64,000 nt of DNA from Kwoniella dejecticola CBS 10117 (lineage: Eukaryota; Basidiomycota; Tremellomycetes; Tremellales; Cryptococcaceae): contig NC_089306.1 in the NCBI RefSeq assembly GCF_000512565.2, forward strand, positions 496,001-560,000, read 5' to 3'. The notes below the pieces were generated by a model. It saw only the letters and a list, made by a program, of their open reading frames with translations. It did no database searches and was not told the origin of the DNA. Positions within the stretch are counted from its first letter, which is position 1. Each line of letters begins with the position of its first letter. A program made the translations under genes and the position numbers. Positions 35,901 through 48,177 of this stretch are shown piece by piece.

Positions 35901-37884
35901 ATGGATGCTGTCCTGGCTCTTGGGCCGGACGATCCTGCCAGACCGGAGATACTGGATGATCCACCCAGGAAGCTACTGTTGTCGACTCAAGTGCTGCAGG
36001 TTGTTAACACACATGTGAGTCTTGCTGTCGTGCATAGTGCATGTCGAGGGTGGTGCTGACACTATGCATTTCTTCCAGACGGTCAAAGATCGATATCTCT
36101 TCCTGTTCAACGATATACTGGTCATCGCCAAACCGATCATCACGCAGGGTATTCATGCCACTTTAGACATGAAATATATCGTCAAATCTATCGTTTCGCT
36201 GGATAAATTAGCTATATCTGGATTTGCCGAAGAATCTACCAATGAGCCTCAACGACATCCGGTTGTGACCAATTTCATTGAACGCTTTGCCCAAGATCCG
36301 GTCAAAGCATGTGCGTACCTAGTCGAGAGGAGCAATCCGAAAGTCGACACTGCGACTCTAGCTTCGTTGATCTTCAAAACCCCAGAGTTGGATAAAACGC
36401 AAGTCGGATATCTGCTTGCACACAACGAGAAGTTGATGCGCCATTTCATCGATCGATTCAATTTCCACAACGGCCGTATTGACGAAGCCTTACGGATGTT
36501 CTTGCTTTCAATCCGACTCCCAACAGAGCCTACTGCCTGTGAGAGCCTCTTACGAGGCTTCGCGTCCAGGTATTTCGAGGCCAACAAGTCCGTCGTTTCC
36601 TACGACCAGCAGCTTGCGACTCGACTTGTGTTGGCAATCATGCAATTGAACGACTCGTTGTATGGTACATTTGGCTTCTCGTTACCGAATCACGCCATAA
36701 CGCAAGAATCGTTCATCTCAGCGTTCAGATCTGAGGATTCTACGAATTCCGTGCCCGCCGAATTGTTGCTGGAAATCTTCACATCAATCAAGCAAAGCGG
36801 CTTGGTGCGATCCCTTACATCACGTGAAGAGGCGGACTCGTCGAGAAAGATCACTATGCAGCCTCGAACACCGAGTCGGCTAACGTACAACGTATGGTCG
36901 GAACCGATCACTATATCAATACCTTCGCCTGACCGAGATTTCAAGATCAAACTTCTTGGTGAAGGCTTGGAATGCGATCCTTCCTTACTGGACTTCTCAA
37001 CCGGTGCTGAGCAGAGCTTCAGAGTGAAGGGGACTAATCTGGGTATACGACATTTACTTTTCAACAAAATCGGTAGTAATTCGTGAGTTCGTCCCGTACC
37101 ATCCAATTTTGCGATCTGCCGCTTAAGCTGAATCGATGTATCATGCAGTGCATTGTATGGTAATTTGGGTAATACCAGATTATTCACGGTCGAACGGGCA
37201 TTCATGAAATATACATTCCACGTATCATTCATCTCTCATTTGGGTGTGAAACGGAAATACTGCTTCAGCGTAAACGACCTCGAGACGAAACGAAGATGGG
37301 GTAAATTCCTCTCACGTCAAATCCAATCGACTAGACAGTCCAAATTATCTGCCAAGAATGCCTCTCACGCCGATATACAAGCTAAGATCCGCCAGACCGC
37401 TGAGAACGTTTCGATCCAAGTATTAAGAGATGCCTTGATACCCTCCGAACACAAAATCCAGATCCCACCGAAAGATTTCCCGGAAGAAATCAAGAATAAT
37501 CGAGCTAGTATTTCGTCGGTGTCTGTCCGACCAAGAGCAGGAAGCGTCAGTATCGCTTATCCCCCCTCGATGAAGGAGGAAGCCAATCTGGGCCCTTTGA
37601 TACCCACGAAATCAACCAATACTGCCAACGCGGGTCAGAATAACGCGCAAGTGAAACAACCACAACCACAACAACAGTCTGGTTTGATGGATGTTCAAAC
37701 TGGAAAGGAGTTGGTTTTGCTTTGTAGACAGAATAGTCTATTACCTGGTTTATTGGAATTGTTACATGCTGGGAAAGAGAGTGGTCAATACGAGGAACCT
37801 ATACAGGTTTGCGAGCCTGGTAAGGGCACGGGCGGACCGTTAGATAGGGGAGACTCGGTCAGGAATAAGGGTGTTAGAGTATAG
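32965..37884 (+). CDS. Sec7-domain Arf guanine-nucleotide exchange factor with PH domain, 1566 aa
   Basis: Exons 32965-34672, 34762-36014, 36079-37082, 37149-37884. Residues 1-980 are Ser/Pro-rich and disordered, with an Arg/Glu helix (RRMVERLAERRAARQKEEDE) and a (EA)n run. From about 988, TVKDRYLFLFNDILVIAKP is PH-like; the Sec7 domain follows (about 1046-1230): AYLVERSNPK holds the catalytic glutamate of the glutamic finger (Glu near 1070), then LDKTQVGYLL, and DEALRMFLLSIRLPTEPTA, equivalent to ALR-x-FL-x-x-FRLPGE. A C-terminal PH domain follows (ALYGNLGNTRLF...HVSFISHLGVKRKY, about 1322-1370). The architecture resembles yeast Syt1-type GEFs; it should activate Arf at Golgi/endosomal membranes. 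The Sec7 core is divergent (PTEP for PGEA), so substrate Arf is uncertain. Confidence 0.85.
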
Positions 37885-38455
37885 AGCGTAGAGCGTAGAT
37901 CGTAGATTGTAGATTGTCTACAGTGTAGATTTTAAAACCAAAGAGAAGAATGTGCTCTGTGTGTATACGTGTGTACAGTAGTTTAGCTTTTTAACGATTT
38001 ATAACGACCATTTTTTTCGGGCTTTGTTGTGAATACTTGATCACTCTTCGACACGACTCTGGATTCACAGTGTAGGGTGTATAGTATTGTAAATTATGCA
38101 ACGAACTCCGATCGGCATTGTACAAGACCGCTAATTAGGAGACGGTTCTGATTATTGCTGATCTTGCTTTGAGTGGCGGAGGATGTCGACTTGTACAGTA
38201 TTCATGAATTGCATCGGTTCTACACACGTAAGGAATACAAAGGCTTGATTACAAAAATTACTTTGAAAATCAGATGATAAGATGCGGACATATTTCGCAT
38301 CAATTATATTGAACAACGTACAGTGACCAATAGAAGGAAGTTTGTTGAGATAAGGATTTGATAACAACTAGCTGAAACGAAATATGTGATTATTACATAG
38401 AGATATCTCAAATGGACAATGTGTATCATGGTGAAATATATTGTCTGGCAGCACC
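37885..38455. other. Convergent 3' regions
   Basis: 3' flanks of the Sec7 gene and the Ser-rich gene. Just after the stop (37884) is a short degenerate GAGCGTA/GATCGTA/GATTGTA run. Nothing coding. Confidence 0.5.
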
Positions 38456-41400
38456 TCACTGAGAAGCGCCTGAAGATATACCGGACGAAGACGAGGATGA
38501 AGTTGTAGTCGCACCACTGGTATTGTTCTTCGACGATTTCGAAGTGAAGAACCTCGTAAATGAGCTAGTACGATCCATCAACTTCGGTCGGCTCGGACTT
38601 GAGCGAAGTGACGGCTCGACAAAAGTGATCGAGCGTCTTTTGCTCAGAGTAGGCTCGGTGGGTAATTGCAGTTGCGTATGCGTTTGTGTTTGCGTTTGCA
38701 AAGTCTTTTTGGCGGTGTGAGGAGGAGAAGCAGAAGTCGGAGAAGGGAATTGGTATTTCGGCGGTTCCTTCGTCGATTTCGGACTAGACGGAGTGGGGAA
38801 CGCATAATCCCCAATAGGAATTTTAGGATTAGTGGAACTGATCAAGACAGGTGCTGAGATCCCTCTTGAGAAGTTCGGTCTTGCACTTGGACTCAATTGG
38901 GATAAACCCCTCGAAGTCGATGGTCGTTTTCCCTTTGTATATCCTTGTCCATGTGCGGGTGCATGAGCATATTCGTCAAGGCCGTCTGTAGCTTGTCTTC
39001 GGATACCCGGTCTAGCTGTTGAGGTGGACGTCGACGCCGATGCCGGGATTGAAGTTGATGTTGATATTGCTGGATCTGTGTGTCCTGTTTCGCCCGACTG
39101 CGCCTCTGTGTCAACTAAGACCAAGCGCATATCTTCTATCGATATCGTTTTCTTGGCATTTCTCTCATCCACTATCCTAGCTTCGTCTTGCCCTTGCCCT
39201 TGCCACTGTCCTTGCGGGATGATGGGTGAAGTACCGCCTCTCCGCGTATTCAGCTGTCTCATTAGATCAATTTCCTTATGTATCCTGAACGTAGCCTCCT
39301 CGTTCCGCTTCGTTTTCAGATCTTCGTCGGAAAGCTCTGGTGCGGCTTTCCTGACCACAGCCGATTTGGGAATTATCAAGGCCTCCGGTGGGCCCTCCGT
39401 AGTCGGTGTCAGCGCCGGAAGAGGTATAGTAGATGATTTGGGTGAGGGCGGCTGAGTGCTCTTGTAAGGCAAAGACCGATTTTCATCCGGCGAGGCGAAC
39501 TCGGGTGAAGCTATGGGTCTACCCCGATCCATCACATTCACTATTCTAGGTGATTTGGGGGAAGTCGCGGGAAAATAGTTCTTGCTGGCTGTCGGGGTTA
39601 CCATCGGATCTAGAGGACTGATGGATGTTGGCGATGGATCATTATTGAGAAAGTAGGACAGGGGGTTGAACCTCGGAGTAGCGCTAGTCGGACTGATGGT
39701 ACTAGTGGGCAATAGTGGGCCTTGAGCAGTGTGTGCAGGGAAGGAGTAGGCTGGGAGTACGATCGAAGGTGGTGCATTTGAACGCAATCTGTGAATCTGA
39801 GCATTGAGCGACCTAGTCTGCTCGGGTCGGGAATGGGAGGCAGTCCCAGGAGAAGTATGTGAAGGCACAAGCGGGACAGGTTGGGGTGACGGCGTATGTT
39901 TAGGTGTATCGATTACGATTTGAGGGGCTAAGTACCCGTATTCTCCAACACTAACGACCGAAGACTGCCTGGAAGCAGAGTTTTTCGAAGACTCCCGTCG
40001 CGCTTCTCCTCTTATGCTACTTCTAGAACTTGCTTGAGAAGACTTCCGGGATGGTTCTGCTACACTTTTAGAGGATCTCCTGGATTCATTCGACATTCTC
40101 CTGAAAGCACTTTCCTTCACCAAAGAAATCCTTCGTTCGGCCAATGAGGCTCGTCTCGAAGCTTCCTGCTCCGAATTCATCGACCCCCTCGTGCCTCTCC
40201 TCGATCCACCGACCGGAGCGAGTGAGCTTCTCCTTCGCTCAGCTATGCTGTTTTTCCTGGACGCCTCGCTCTCCGACACCACAGACTGACGTCTCAGTGA
40301 TTCCCGCAATGGTGATACACCTAAAGGCGTGGTTCGGGCCACAGGGAAAGATCCGGCTGAAGTCGAGCGTATCTCGACAGCTTTAGTCGTTACCCTCGAG
40401 GAAGAGCTCGCAGAGGATATGAGTGGATTCGACACTGATCTTGCTAGACCCGGCCGAGGTGGCGCTGCGCCAGGAGGCACGCCAACCGTGTGAGGGGCTA
40501 CATAGCTTGTGACAGCTCGGGTCAATGCTGGTCTCGTACGATTCCGTAAGATGTCCGAAGGATGCGGCGGTGCTGGTGGGGTGCCGATCATTCGGGTGGT
40601 GGGCTGCATAAATCGAGTCACTTGGAAAAGGGGAGAAGGGACGAGTGAGGAGATTTCGGATGATCCGTCCTCAGGTAAAGCTGTCGGCGCGATGGCGACT
40701 GATGCCAAAGGGAAATTCGAGTATAGCGAGGGGACGGCAGAAGCGTTCCTCATTTCCGGTGAAGGGACATAAGATTCCGTATGCACTTCCGACTCGTCCT
40801 CGTCGTAATCGTAATCGCTCTCGTAACGACTATGGTAGTCTTCGTCTTCATCATCAGATCGAGAATAGGGCGACCATCCTTGATAGTCCCAAGCTCTATC
40901 TAAATTCTCTTCACCATCACTGTCGTCATCGTAAGGCGTCACCTCGACGACTTCGGAAAACCGCCTTCGAAGTAATTCTAGACTTGCAAAATTCCTCAAT
41001 CGCGACTCCTCGATCGGGTCGAATATCGAGCTTGATCTGGACTGTTGTCCTGAGAGTGAGACTGAGAACGAATTTGACCTGTAAGATATTCCACTGGATC
41101 TTCGTCTCGTGCCGTTGAGGAGACTTCTAGCGCTTGATCTCCGTCGACTCTCTGCCAGGTCAAATCCTAATAAGCTCGGGTTAGACTGGCGCCTCGCTTC
41201 GTAAGGTAATTTGGGAGCTTTCGGCATAGACCCCCTCCTACTATCTATACTCCCGCTAAAACTACCGGCTCTCGTACTCAGACTGCCCCGAGGTGAGATA
41301 GAGATCACAGACCCGCCGGCCCCTCCTGTGGCTGATAATGCCCATGAAGGCCTTCTTCCTCCCCAGGAAGAGGGACCATTCCACTCATTCCCTTCATCGT

Positions 41401-41746
41401 TCTCCGCCTCACCGTCTAGCTGTTCTCGGATCTCGTCATATTCGCTAGTCTGAATCTCTTCGTGGCTGTTATCAAACTCGAATGCAACATCCGAAGGGAA
41501 ATTAGGTGATTGACAATCTGGGGACGCTGCGGAGTACGAAGAGTCGGGTGAAGTGGTGGAAGAAGGCAATTCTACTGAGATCGTTTCGATGAGTGTCTTG
41601 GCGGTCTGGGGTGTCAGGATTGGTGTTTGCGACCAACGAGGCAACGGGACGCTGTAATACCGCATACATAGGATCTGATCAGCGTCTCACGCTACTTTAC
41701 AGAACCATAACATCCACAACAATTGATCTCACCTTGTTTCAGACAT
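38456..41746 (-). CDS. Large Ser/Arg/Pro-rich orphan protein, 1069 aa, with a 14-nt first exon
   Basis: Not recognised. The main exon is 41651-38456. A 14-nt first exon (41746-41733, ATGTCTGAAACAAG) splices over an 81-nt intron to give MSETSVPLPRWSQTPILTPQ; without it the frame could start at MRYYSVPLPRW. The protein is almost entirely low complexity: Asp/Glu-rich near residues 240-300 (YESDYDYDEDESEVHTES), then many R-R-x-S, S-R-K-S and S-P motifs that look like phosphorylation sites for basophilic and proline-directed kinases. There is no fold, membrane segment or signal. A short helical patch (ATFRIHKEIDLMRQLNTRRG, about residue 790) is the only ordered-looking part. Could be a scaffold or cell-polarity regulator, but that is guesswork. 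Confidence 0.75.
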
Positions 41747-43709
41747 CCTGGTGTGCCCGCCTCGATTTACTGATATGGTGCGATGTGTGAATGGGGCGGT
41801 GTGATACTGGTGTATGATAATGATTGTTATTCTCGTCGAGATCGAATTCGAGGGTAATCTGACACCTTGTCTTGTATTATTTCACTTGATTGTGCTTTCG
41901 TGATTATGAAGTGATGGTGAAGAATTGTACGATACCAAAGATTTATGAGAACCAACGAAATATTTACGGATGTGATGACGATGACTTTGGGGAGCAAGTT
42001 CTCCGAACAACCAGTAGTCTTTATGGACGGGACAACAAAGTCTGTTGACGGTTCTTGTATCGGTACGATGATGCGTTAAACTTTCATTTCGCAATCAGGT
42101 ACGCCTCCAGGACAGTTGGATATCGTTTCGACGAAGGCGACTGTGGTGGTTTTGCATGTAATGTCTGAATACAGGGTGAGAAGTGACATACCCCAATCGA
42201 CATGTCTCAACAAGGTAAAAACAGGTTCCTGGGCGATCACAGATGTCTCACCGATAGGGTTTATCGTTGTTCGGATAACTGGATGACTGAACGTGCTCGC
42301 GTCACTCGTAAGCTATTCCAGTATTCCAAATCCTCGGATGGCCTGTTTTGCCATGCAGAGTCGTACCTCAAAAAAGGCACAAGCCATTTCCCTAGAAATA
42401 CCTGACATGCACAAGCGCCGAGTATAGACTCTGGCAAATTAGCTTGGGCTGGTATCTCAGCGCACCATGGCTTCGGATCGAGGAGACGCATCTACCGCAC
42501 CCACCAGATCCGCGATATTGGCGTTGGCTTGTCATGGCAGACTCAGGACAGGACTATGGCATTGAGGGAGACATCTTTTTCCGCGTTTATATTCTATTTA
42601 CGGTTTTCAAACGATTATCATCCTTCTGCTTACCATCGACATACCGTAACATTCCAAAAGGTGCCGCTGGGCTCTTCATGCTGCCAGAATTTTGTGAAGG
42701 AAACTTTGTCTGTTATTCCGAGATCTGTTCCAAGAATATTCTGACCTTTCAGCATCTTCCGCATCAGGACAGAAAAGCCTTACATCGCATTCAGCAGGCA
42801 GTCCAACTCAAGCTGAGCTTCATTTTGCTTCGCTGGCGGGGCAAATGTACGCCTTGAGACAACGGGAAGAAGAGGGACCCGTCGTGGCTCTGGTTATCAA
42901 TAGTTGAGGAAGGACAGGCAGAGGTAAATAACAAAGTTTTCCCTTGGGTTTTTTAGGGATCTGCGATGATCGACAGGTACGTACCTTGTTTTCCCTGAAG
43001 TTTGCGTCTATCCACAATTACTCTTTCTGGCTTGAAATCCAGGAAACCGAATTGGCAGAAGATACGCATGTCATACACGCGAAAGCCATCTACACCTCGC
43101 CTTACATAGTGGCTCATGGCATGACGCCTATGGTGAATGACCTGCTTCTCGAGGCAGACGCACTCACCGGCAGAATCGGCCCCGAGCAACTGCCAAGGAG
43201 GTTTGTGGGAATTTGAGGCCTAGCCGAGTTCCTGGGACCGAAATCGATTCTGCATACAGCAAAAAGTCACAACAAATTTTCAAGTAGCTTCTGCTTGACC
43301 CGAAGCTGATCCGCAAGAACCTCAGAGAAGATCGGAGCTCATCTGTCGGGGTTTCTGCTCCTCGGTGCAATGGAGACAGGCATACAGACAAGGGTACTTT
43401 GCGTTACAAGCATGAAATCATTGTTTGCGCAAAAGAATCGCTAGCCGGGGAAAGGCGCGCTTCATCAGACGTTTATTGGTTTTCGCTTAACCTGTATGCC
43501 TATTTCACATCAAGTGATCGGCTACGTCATCAACATCCGGAGTCTCCAGTACACGTGTTCACGATGAAGTCTCGGACAACGAAGAGGTTGTCACGACTAC
43601 GAGTACAAGTCCCCTTCTCGAATCTACTCAAAATCATGTACACCGGTCTGTAGGACATTCACAACCCTTTCAATAAATGCGAGGACAAGATACATGCTCG
43701 GTGTAGAAC
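41747..43709. other. Two-kilobase gap with one doubtful gene
   Basis: No firmly supported gene. A possible small plus-strand gene begins MADSGQDYGIEGDIFFR (ATG 42535) and runs open to 42857; putative short exons after it (about 42898-42917, 42956-42975) could join to 43000-43108. The chain is consistent in phase but has no homology that I recognise, and other frames are equally open. The rest is featureless. Confidence 0.3.
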
Positions 43710-46700
43710 ATGTGGTGGCCGTTTCAATGGCTAGTCATCTACGTCCTGGGCGGTGTGACGTTCGTCCCTCTGGTTATAGCTTCAACGATATGTAAGGCAA
43801 TATCTTGTGCTCGGACTCGGCTCGCGCTGCAGCTGATACATGCTTTGCGCTCAGGGTATGTTTTCACGTATGGATCGGTGCCTATAGGCGATTCGGACCC
43901 AGCCAAGCTAGAGAAAGCATACTTACAGGATGAGGACGCAAAAAGGGAGCAAGTAGAAAAGAGCAAGGCATCTGGTATTGTCACAGAAAAGCCTTTGTCT
44001 GGATGGCTCACCGTGCGCCGACAGTTCAAACCACTTGAGTCCGGCTCAAAGAATGCCTTGGCGACGTCCAGCACCAGCTTCTCGGTCGAGGAGGAAGGTC
44101 TTCATGAGGTGGAAGGAGAACAGGACAAAGAAAAAGCAGACACAGAATCAATCATGACAACTGGCTCTTCAACCTCTGCGTCCAACCCTACGACATACTC
44201 CGCGAGGATAGCTCAGACGTATAGATCAGTAATGGATGCAAGAGCGGCAAAGAAGGAGCCTATACCGAAAGAATTCTTCTTTTGCGTCTTAAAAGGATCG
44301 GTTCTATTCCTGTACGAAGACGAAACGCAGAGCAATTGTGTCGCTGCATTAGGAGTCGACCAATATACCGTGCGGATCGAGCGTGAGGACGGCAAACGAT
44401 TCAAAGGGAAAGACGCTGAGATGTTCGCCAAGCGTAATGCGATAGTCATGAGAGTCGCCAAAAGGGTCGAGAATAAGGGTATGCCCATTCTTAGTAAGGA
44501 TAGTCAAGCAGGGGAGGACGGGGGAAGGGACATCGAGATGGAGAACAAACCGATCTGTTTATTCACAAAATCCAACATAAAGTCAGTGAGCTTCTGTGGT
44601 TCTCGATGATTGTAGACATAAGAAGCTCACGCGGATTTCTATGCGCTCCAGAATGGAAGATTGGTATCTTGCTCTTTTGGAAGCTTCGTCACAATCCTCT
44701 CATGTCAAAACGACAGATGTCTTCCAGTCGAGAGATATGCAGGACCTAGTCAATACGATAGATACAGAGCCGGACCCGATACCCATGAGGTGGCTGAATG
44801 CCATGTTTGGGAGATTGTTCTTTTCCCTGTATAAAACAGAAGCACTTGAACAGGTGCGCTGTTTCCGCCAAACCTATCGCACATCGGCCTGCTGACCATG
44901 CAGGATGTAGTTCATTATTAACAGAATCATGAAGAAGCTCACAAGGGTAAACCGACCTTCTTTTCTGGGACCAATCGTAGTGAGAGAAGTGAACGTTGGG
45001 TCATCGTCACCGCTGTGAGTCAGACAATCGACCCCCGAGACATCTGGCAATACTGACTGTGTTGTCCAGGTTATCCAAGCCGATGCTGAAAGACCTGACT
45101 GCAGAGGGAACAGCGGCTTTCGAAGCCCATATACAGTACAGATCGAACCCAAGTCGCCCAAATTCGCAAGTTCGGATCACTATCGCTACCACTGCTACAA
45201 TTCCCACCGGATTCAAACCCTATGTTGTCGATCTCGTCCTTGCCGTGGAGCTCAAATCGCTGGAGGGCAACTTAGTCATGCAAATCAAGAAGCCGCCGAG
45301 CAACAGGATATGGTACGGCTTCACGACAATGCCGAAGATGGAAATCGAGATCATCCCGGTTGTCAGCGAGAGGAAGATACAGATAGGTATGGTGTTAAAG
45401 GCGATTGAGAAGCAGATAAGAGAAGTAGTAAGTAGTACATGGGGGTGCGAGCACGTCAAGCTCATGCATCTTCGTAGATCGCGGAATCAGTCGTACTGCC
45501 GAATATGGACGATCTTGCCTTCTTCGATACTTCTAGGCTCAGTGTTCGCGGCGGTATCTTCAATGAAGCCAGCAAGGTCAAGCAAGATGTCGACAGTCAC
45601 GCAGATGATGACAAAGAGGCTGTGCCTGAAACCGATATTCAGACGTCTAATGAGGATCCTTCTTCCGCGGTCCCAGCTACTGCGAATCTACGTAAAAGGC
45701 ATCCGCAGAAGTCAAAAACGACAGATGTGGGTGATATCGGAAGGTCAGAAACACCGCCTGGTATGAGCATACCTCGTACCGACACCGCACCTCCTACCCT
45801 CAGCAATAGCAATACAACGAAAACGGCTGCCGCCATGCAAACTACGAAGAAGTGGTTCGCCCAGACCGGATCATCCCGGACTCCGTCACTCAGCACACAA
45901 ACGACTACTGGCGGGCTCGGAACCAAATCTGACGAGAATATGTTACGACAGACCTCTGATGGAATTACTACACGCCCTTCCCCGTCGGCTGAGACAGCGT
46001 TGTTGAATTCCAATCTCACCAATAGTCCCTCAATCTCCGCAGTGCAAGTGTCTGCAAGCACGGCTCCTCTGTCTGAGGAGGAGAAGAGGTCACTGGAAGT
46101 AGCTCAACCTAGGGAACCTTCACCAATGGGAACCCCTCGCGGAGAGCTCGATATCCATTGTCTCAGAGGTATACCCGCGCCATCTGACGCTTCAATCGCT
46201 TCCACGTCTAGCTCCAGTACCGGCGCGATCCAGCCTTCGTCGGCTACACAGAGCTCAACGGCCTCGCTCATAAGCAGTCTTCGCTCAAGGGATAAGCAGG
46301 CATTGCAGGCTCAAGTCGGCACGGCAAGGGATAGCTTGAAGAAGTGGGGTGTAGGACTGGCAGCCAAGCGAAGAGCAATGAAGGAAGAGCAAGTCCAAAA
46401 AACGGAATCGAGGGCACCAGCATTGTACCGGCCCCCAGAGGAGGACTTGCGGGAAGATGTTCGATCACATCTGGCGACTTCACCTAGCAAATCTCTTCAG
46501 GATAGGCTGAATGCTGCTGCCCATGCTGACGCGTCATCCATTCCGATGCCAATACCTGCGAGAAATCGATCTTCGTCGTCCAGTTCCAGACCGAGTTTAT
46601 TCGCATCACCTAAATCTGCTGCTTCTCCTGCTTCTACTTCTCCCCCCAAGTGGGCTCCCTCGACGTCTGGTCCAACGACCAGTGTGGTCAGAAGCGACAC

Positions 46701-47496
46701 ATCCACTACACCACCTGCGATATCGCATAATCGTCGGTCGTCGAACTCGACCCCTGTATTCACTCAACCGACCTCTGGGAGATCTATGGTAGTCCCTCGA
46801 GTGCCGAAACGACCCGGTCAAGTGACTGGTATAGGACATGATGCGAGTGAGCCAATGATCAGGAAGGTCTCAGCGGAAGATGGGCTGAGAGAAGAACGTC
46901 TGGAGGATGTCAAGAAGGATGCACCACCTTTACCACCCCGAAAATCGAAAGAGAGTCTTCGACCCGAAAGTGAGAATATCAGTACCGGCGCAAGTCCTGG
47001 GGAACCAACGGATATTCCTTCTCCAGCAAAGTCTTCAACTCCCGCACAGGAAACCGTACCTCCGCCTTTACCAGTTCGAAAGCCTTCGCCTGCCGTATCT
47101 GGTATTGTCACTCCGGAGCAAAGCCAGCTCGGATCAATCTCTGCTGGCGCCAGACCCCCGAATCCTGTGGGAAGGTCAAACTCGATGGGTGCAAAACCCT
47201 CAGTAGACACAACGGCGTCGACGGAACACATTCCAGACATCGATGTGACCTCTCCCGCATCGACCGAACTCCAGTCAGCACTCGGGAAGAGCCCTGTCTC
47301 ACCTTCAGTGGCCGAGACCGCCCTAAGGAGTCTCGTAGCGAAGAACGAAGAAGCTCTCAAAGCCAAAGCTAGACATAGCGAACCGCCTTCACCTGATCCA
47401 TACGAGATACCGATCGGACAGGTGAGAGAACCTGATTCAGGCCGAATCAACGCATCAGAACCAGATATCGAGAACTCGGACGAGACGCCAAAGTGA
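43710..47496 (+). CDS. NVJ2: SMP-domain lipid-transfer protein of ER contact sites (Nvj2/TEX2 family), 1196 aa
   Basis: Exons 43710-44581, 44616-44853, 44911-45014, 45070-45427, 45478-47496. The N-terminus FQWLVIYVLGGVTFVPLVIA is a membrane anchor. A PH-like region follows (SGWLTVRRQFKPL ... EFFFCVLKGSVLFLYEDE ... EDWYLALLEASS, residues about 90-320), then an SMP domain (about 330-525): IPMRWLNAMFGRLFFSLYKT, TIPTGFKPYVVDLVLAVELKSLEGNLVMQIKKPPSNRIWYGFTTMPKME, IGMVLKAIEKQIREV. This TM-PH-SMP order is that of yeast Nvj2 and animal TEX2, which move ceramide and other lipids between ER and partner membranes. The C-terminal 670 residues are disordered, with PPLPPRK and PPLPVRKPSP motifs that could bind SH3 domains; the tail is much longer than in yeast. 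Confidence 0.85.
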
Positions 47497-48177
47497 TCCT
47501 GAGCCGCTAACGTAGTCCTTATTCACCGATAGGACTGTGTATATGTTGTAAAAAACCAACTTGATGCATTGTTGACCACTTCCATATATGTACATGTGTC
47601 GCGAAGTAAGGACTGTTACTGCCACACTGCGCTAAACCTCACAATGCATGATCACATCAGTCCCCTGGTTTTGCTATTCGTGCAAGGTCGATGACGAGCC
47701 AGGGTCGTTAACAGCCGTACAGAATTTCGAGGCATCATGATCGACCCTCCGTAACCATCGAGTGCAGCTTGCGAAATCGTTTTCAGAGAAGGCACAGTAC
47801 AGTACAATTTGATGGTATACTGTAGTTTTCGTATAGTACTCGTACCTTACCTTTGACACATGACACATAAGAGAGGTTTCCGAATAATGATGCACAACAA
47901 AGCAAGTCTGATCTAGGAAGATTTGGCGCTTCTCTCTGTGGCAGCAAGCTGTAATTTGTATCCTATTCGCTTTGTGCATGCATTTAGACAAGACTAGTGC
48001 TACTCATACGAGTACCTGTAGTACTTGGATGTTAAGTTACCTGCACTCGGAAGCAAGTTACCCTTAAAAGGAGGATCTGTGTTATCAGGGTAATCCGATA
48101 ACCGAGCTCTACGAGTCGATTCTGAAAATCACATCATACCAACTCGTTATCTCTTTCTTCTTTTCCTTCTTCCTCTC
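47497..48177. other. Intergenic, nothing recognised
   Basis: 681 bp between two plus-strand genes. A pyrimidine-rich stretch (TTTCTTCTTTTCC, about 48150-48175) just upstream of the next ATG is a probable promoter/UTR element. Confidence 0.5.

Noticed and set aside
39024..39455. 143-codon plus-strand frame with apparent membrane-like segments
   Set aside because: Lies wholly opposite the long Ser-rich minus-strand exon with better coding continuity.
46818..47450. 210-codon minus-strand frame
   Set aside because: Antisense of the disordered tail of the NVJ2/TEX2 protein; low-complexity coding often leaves the opposite strand open.
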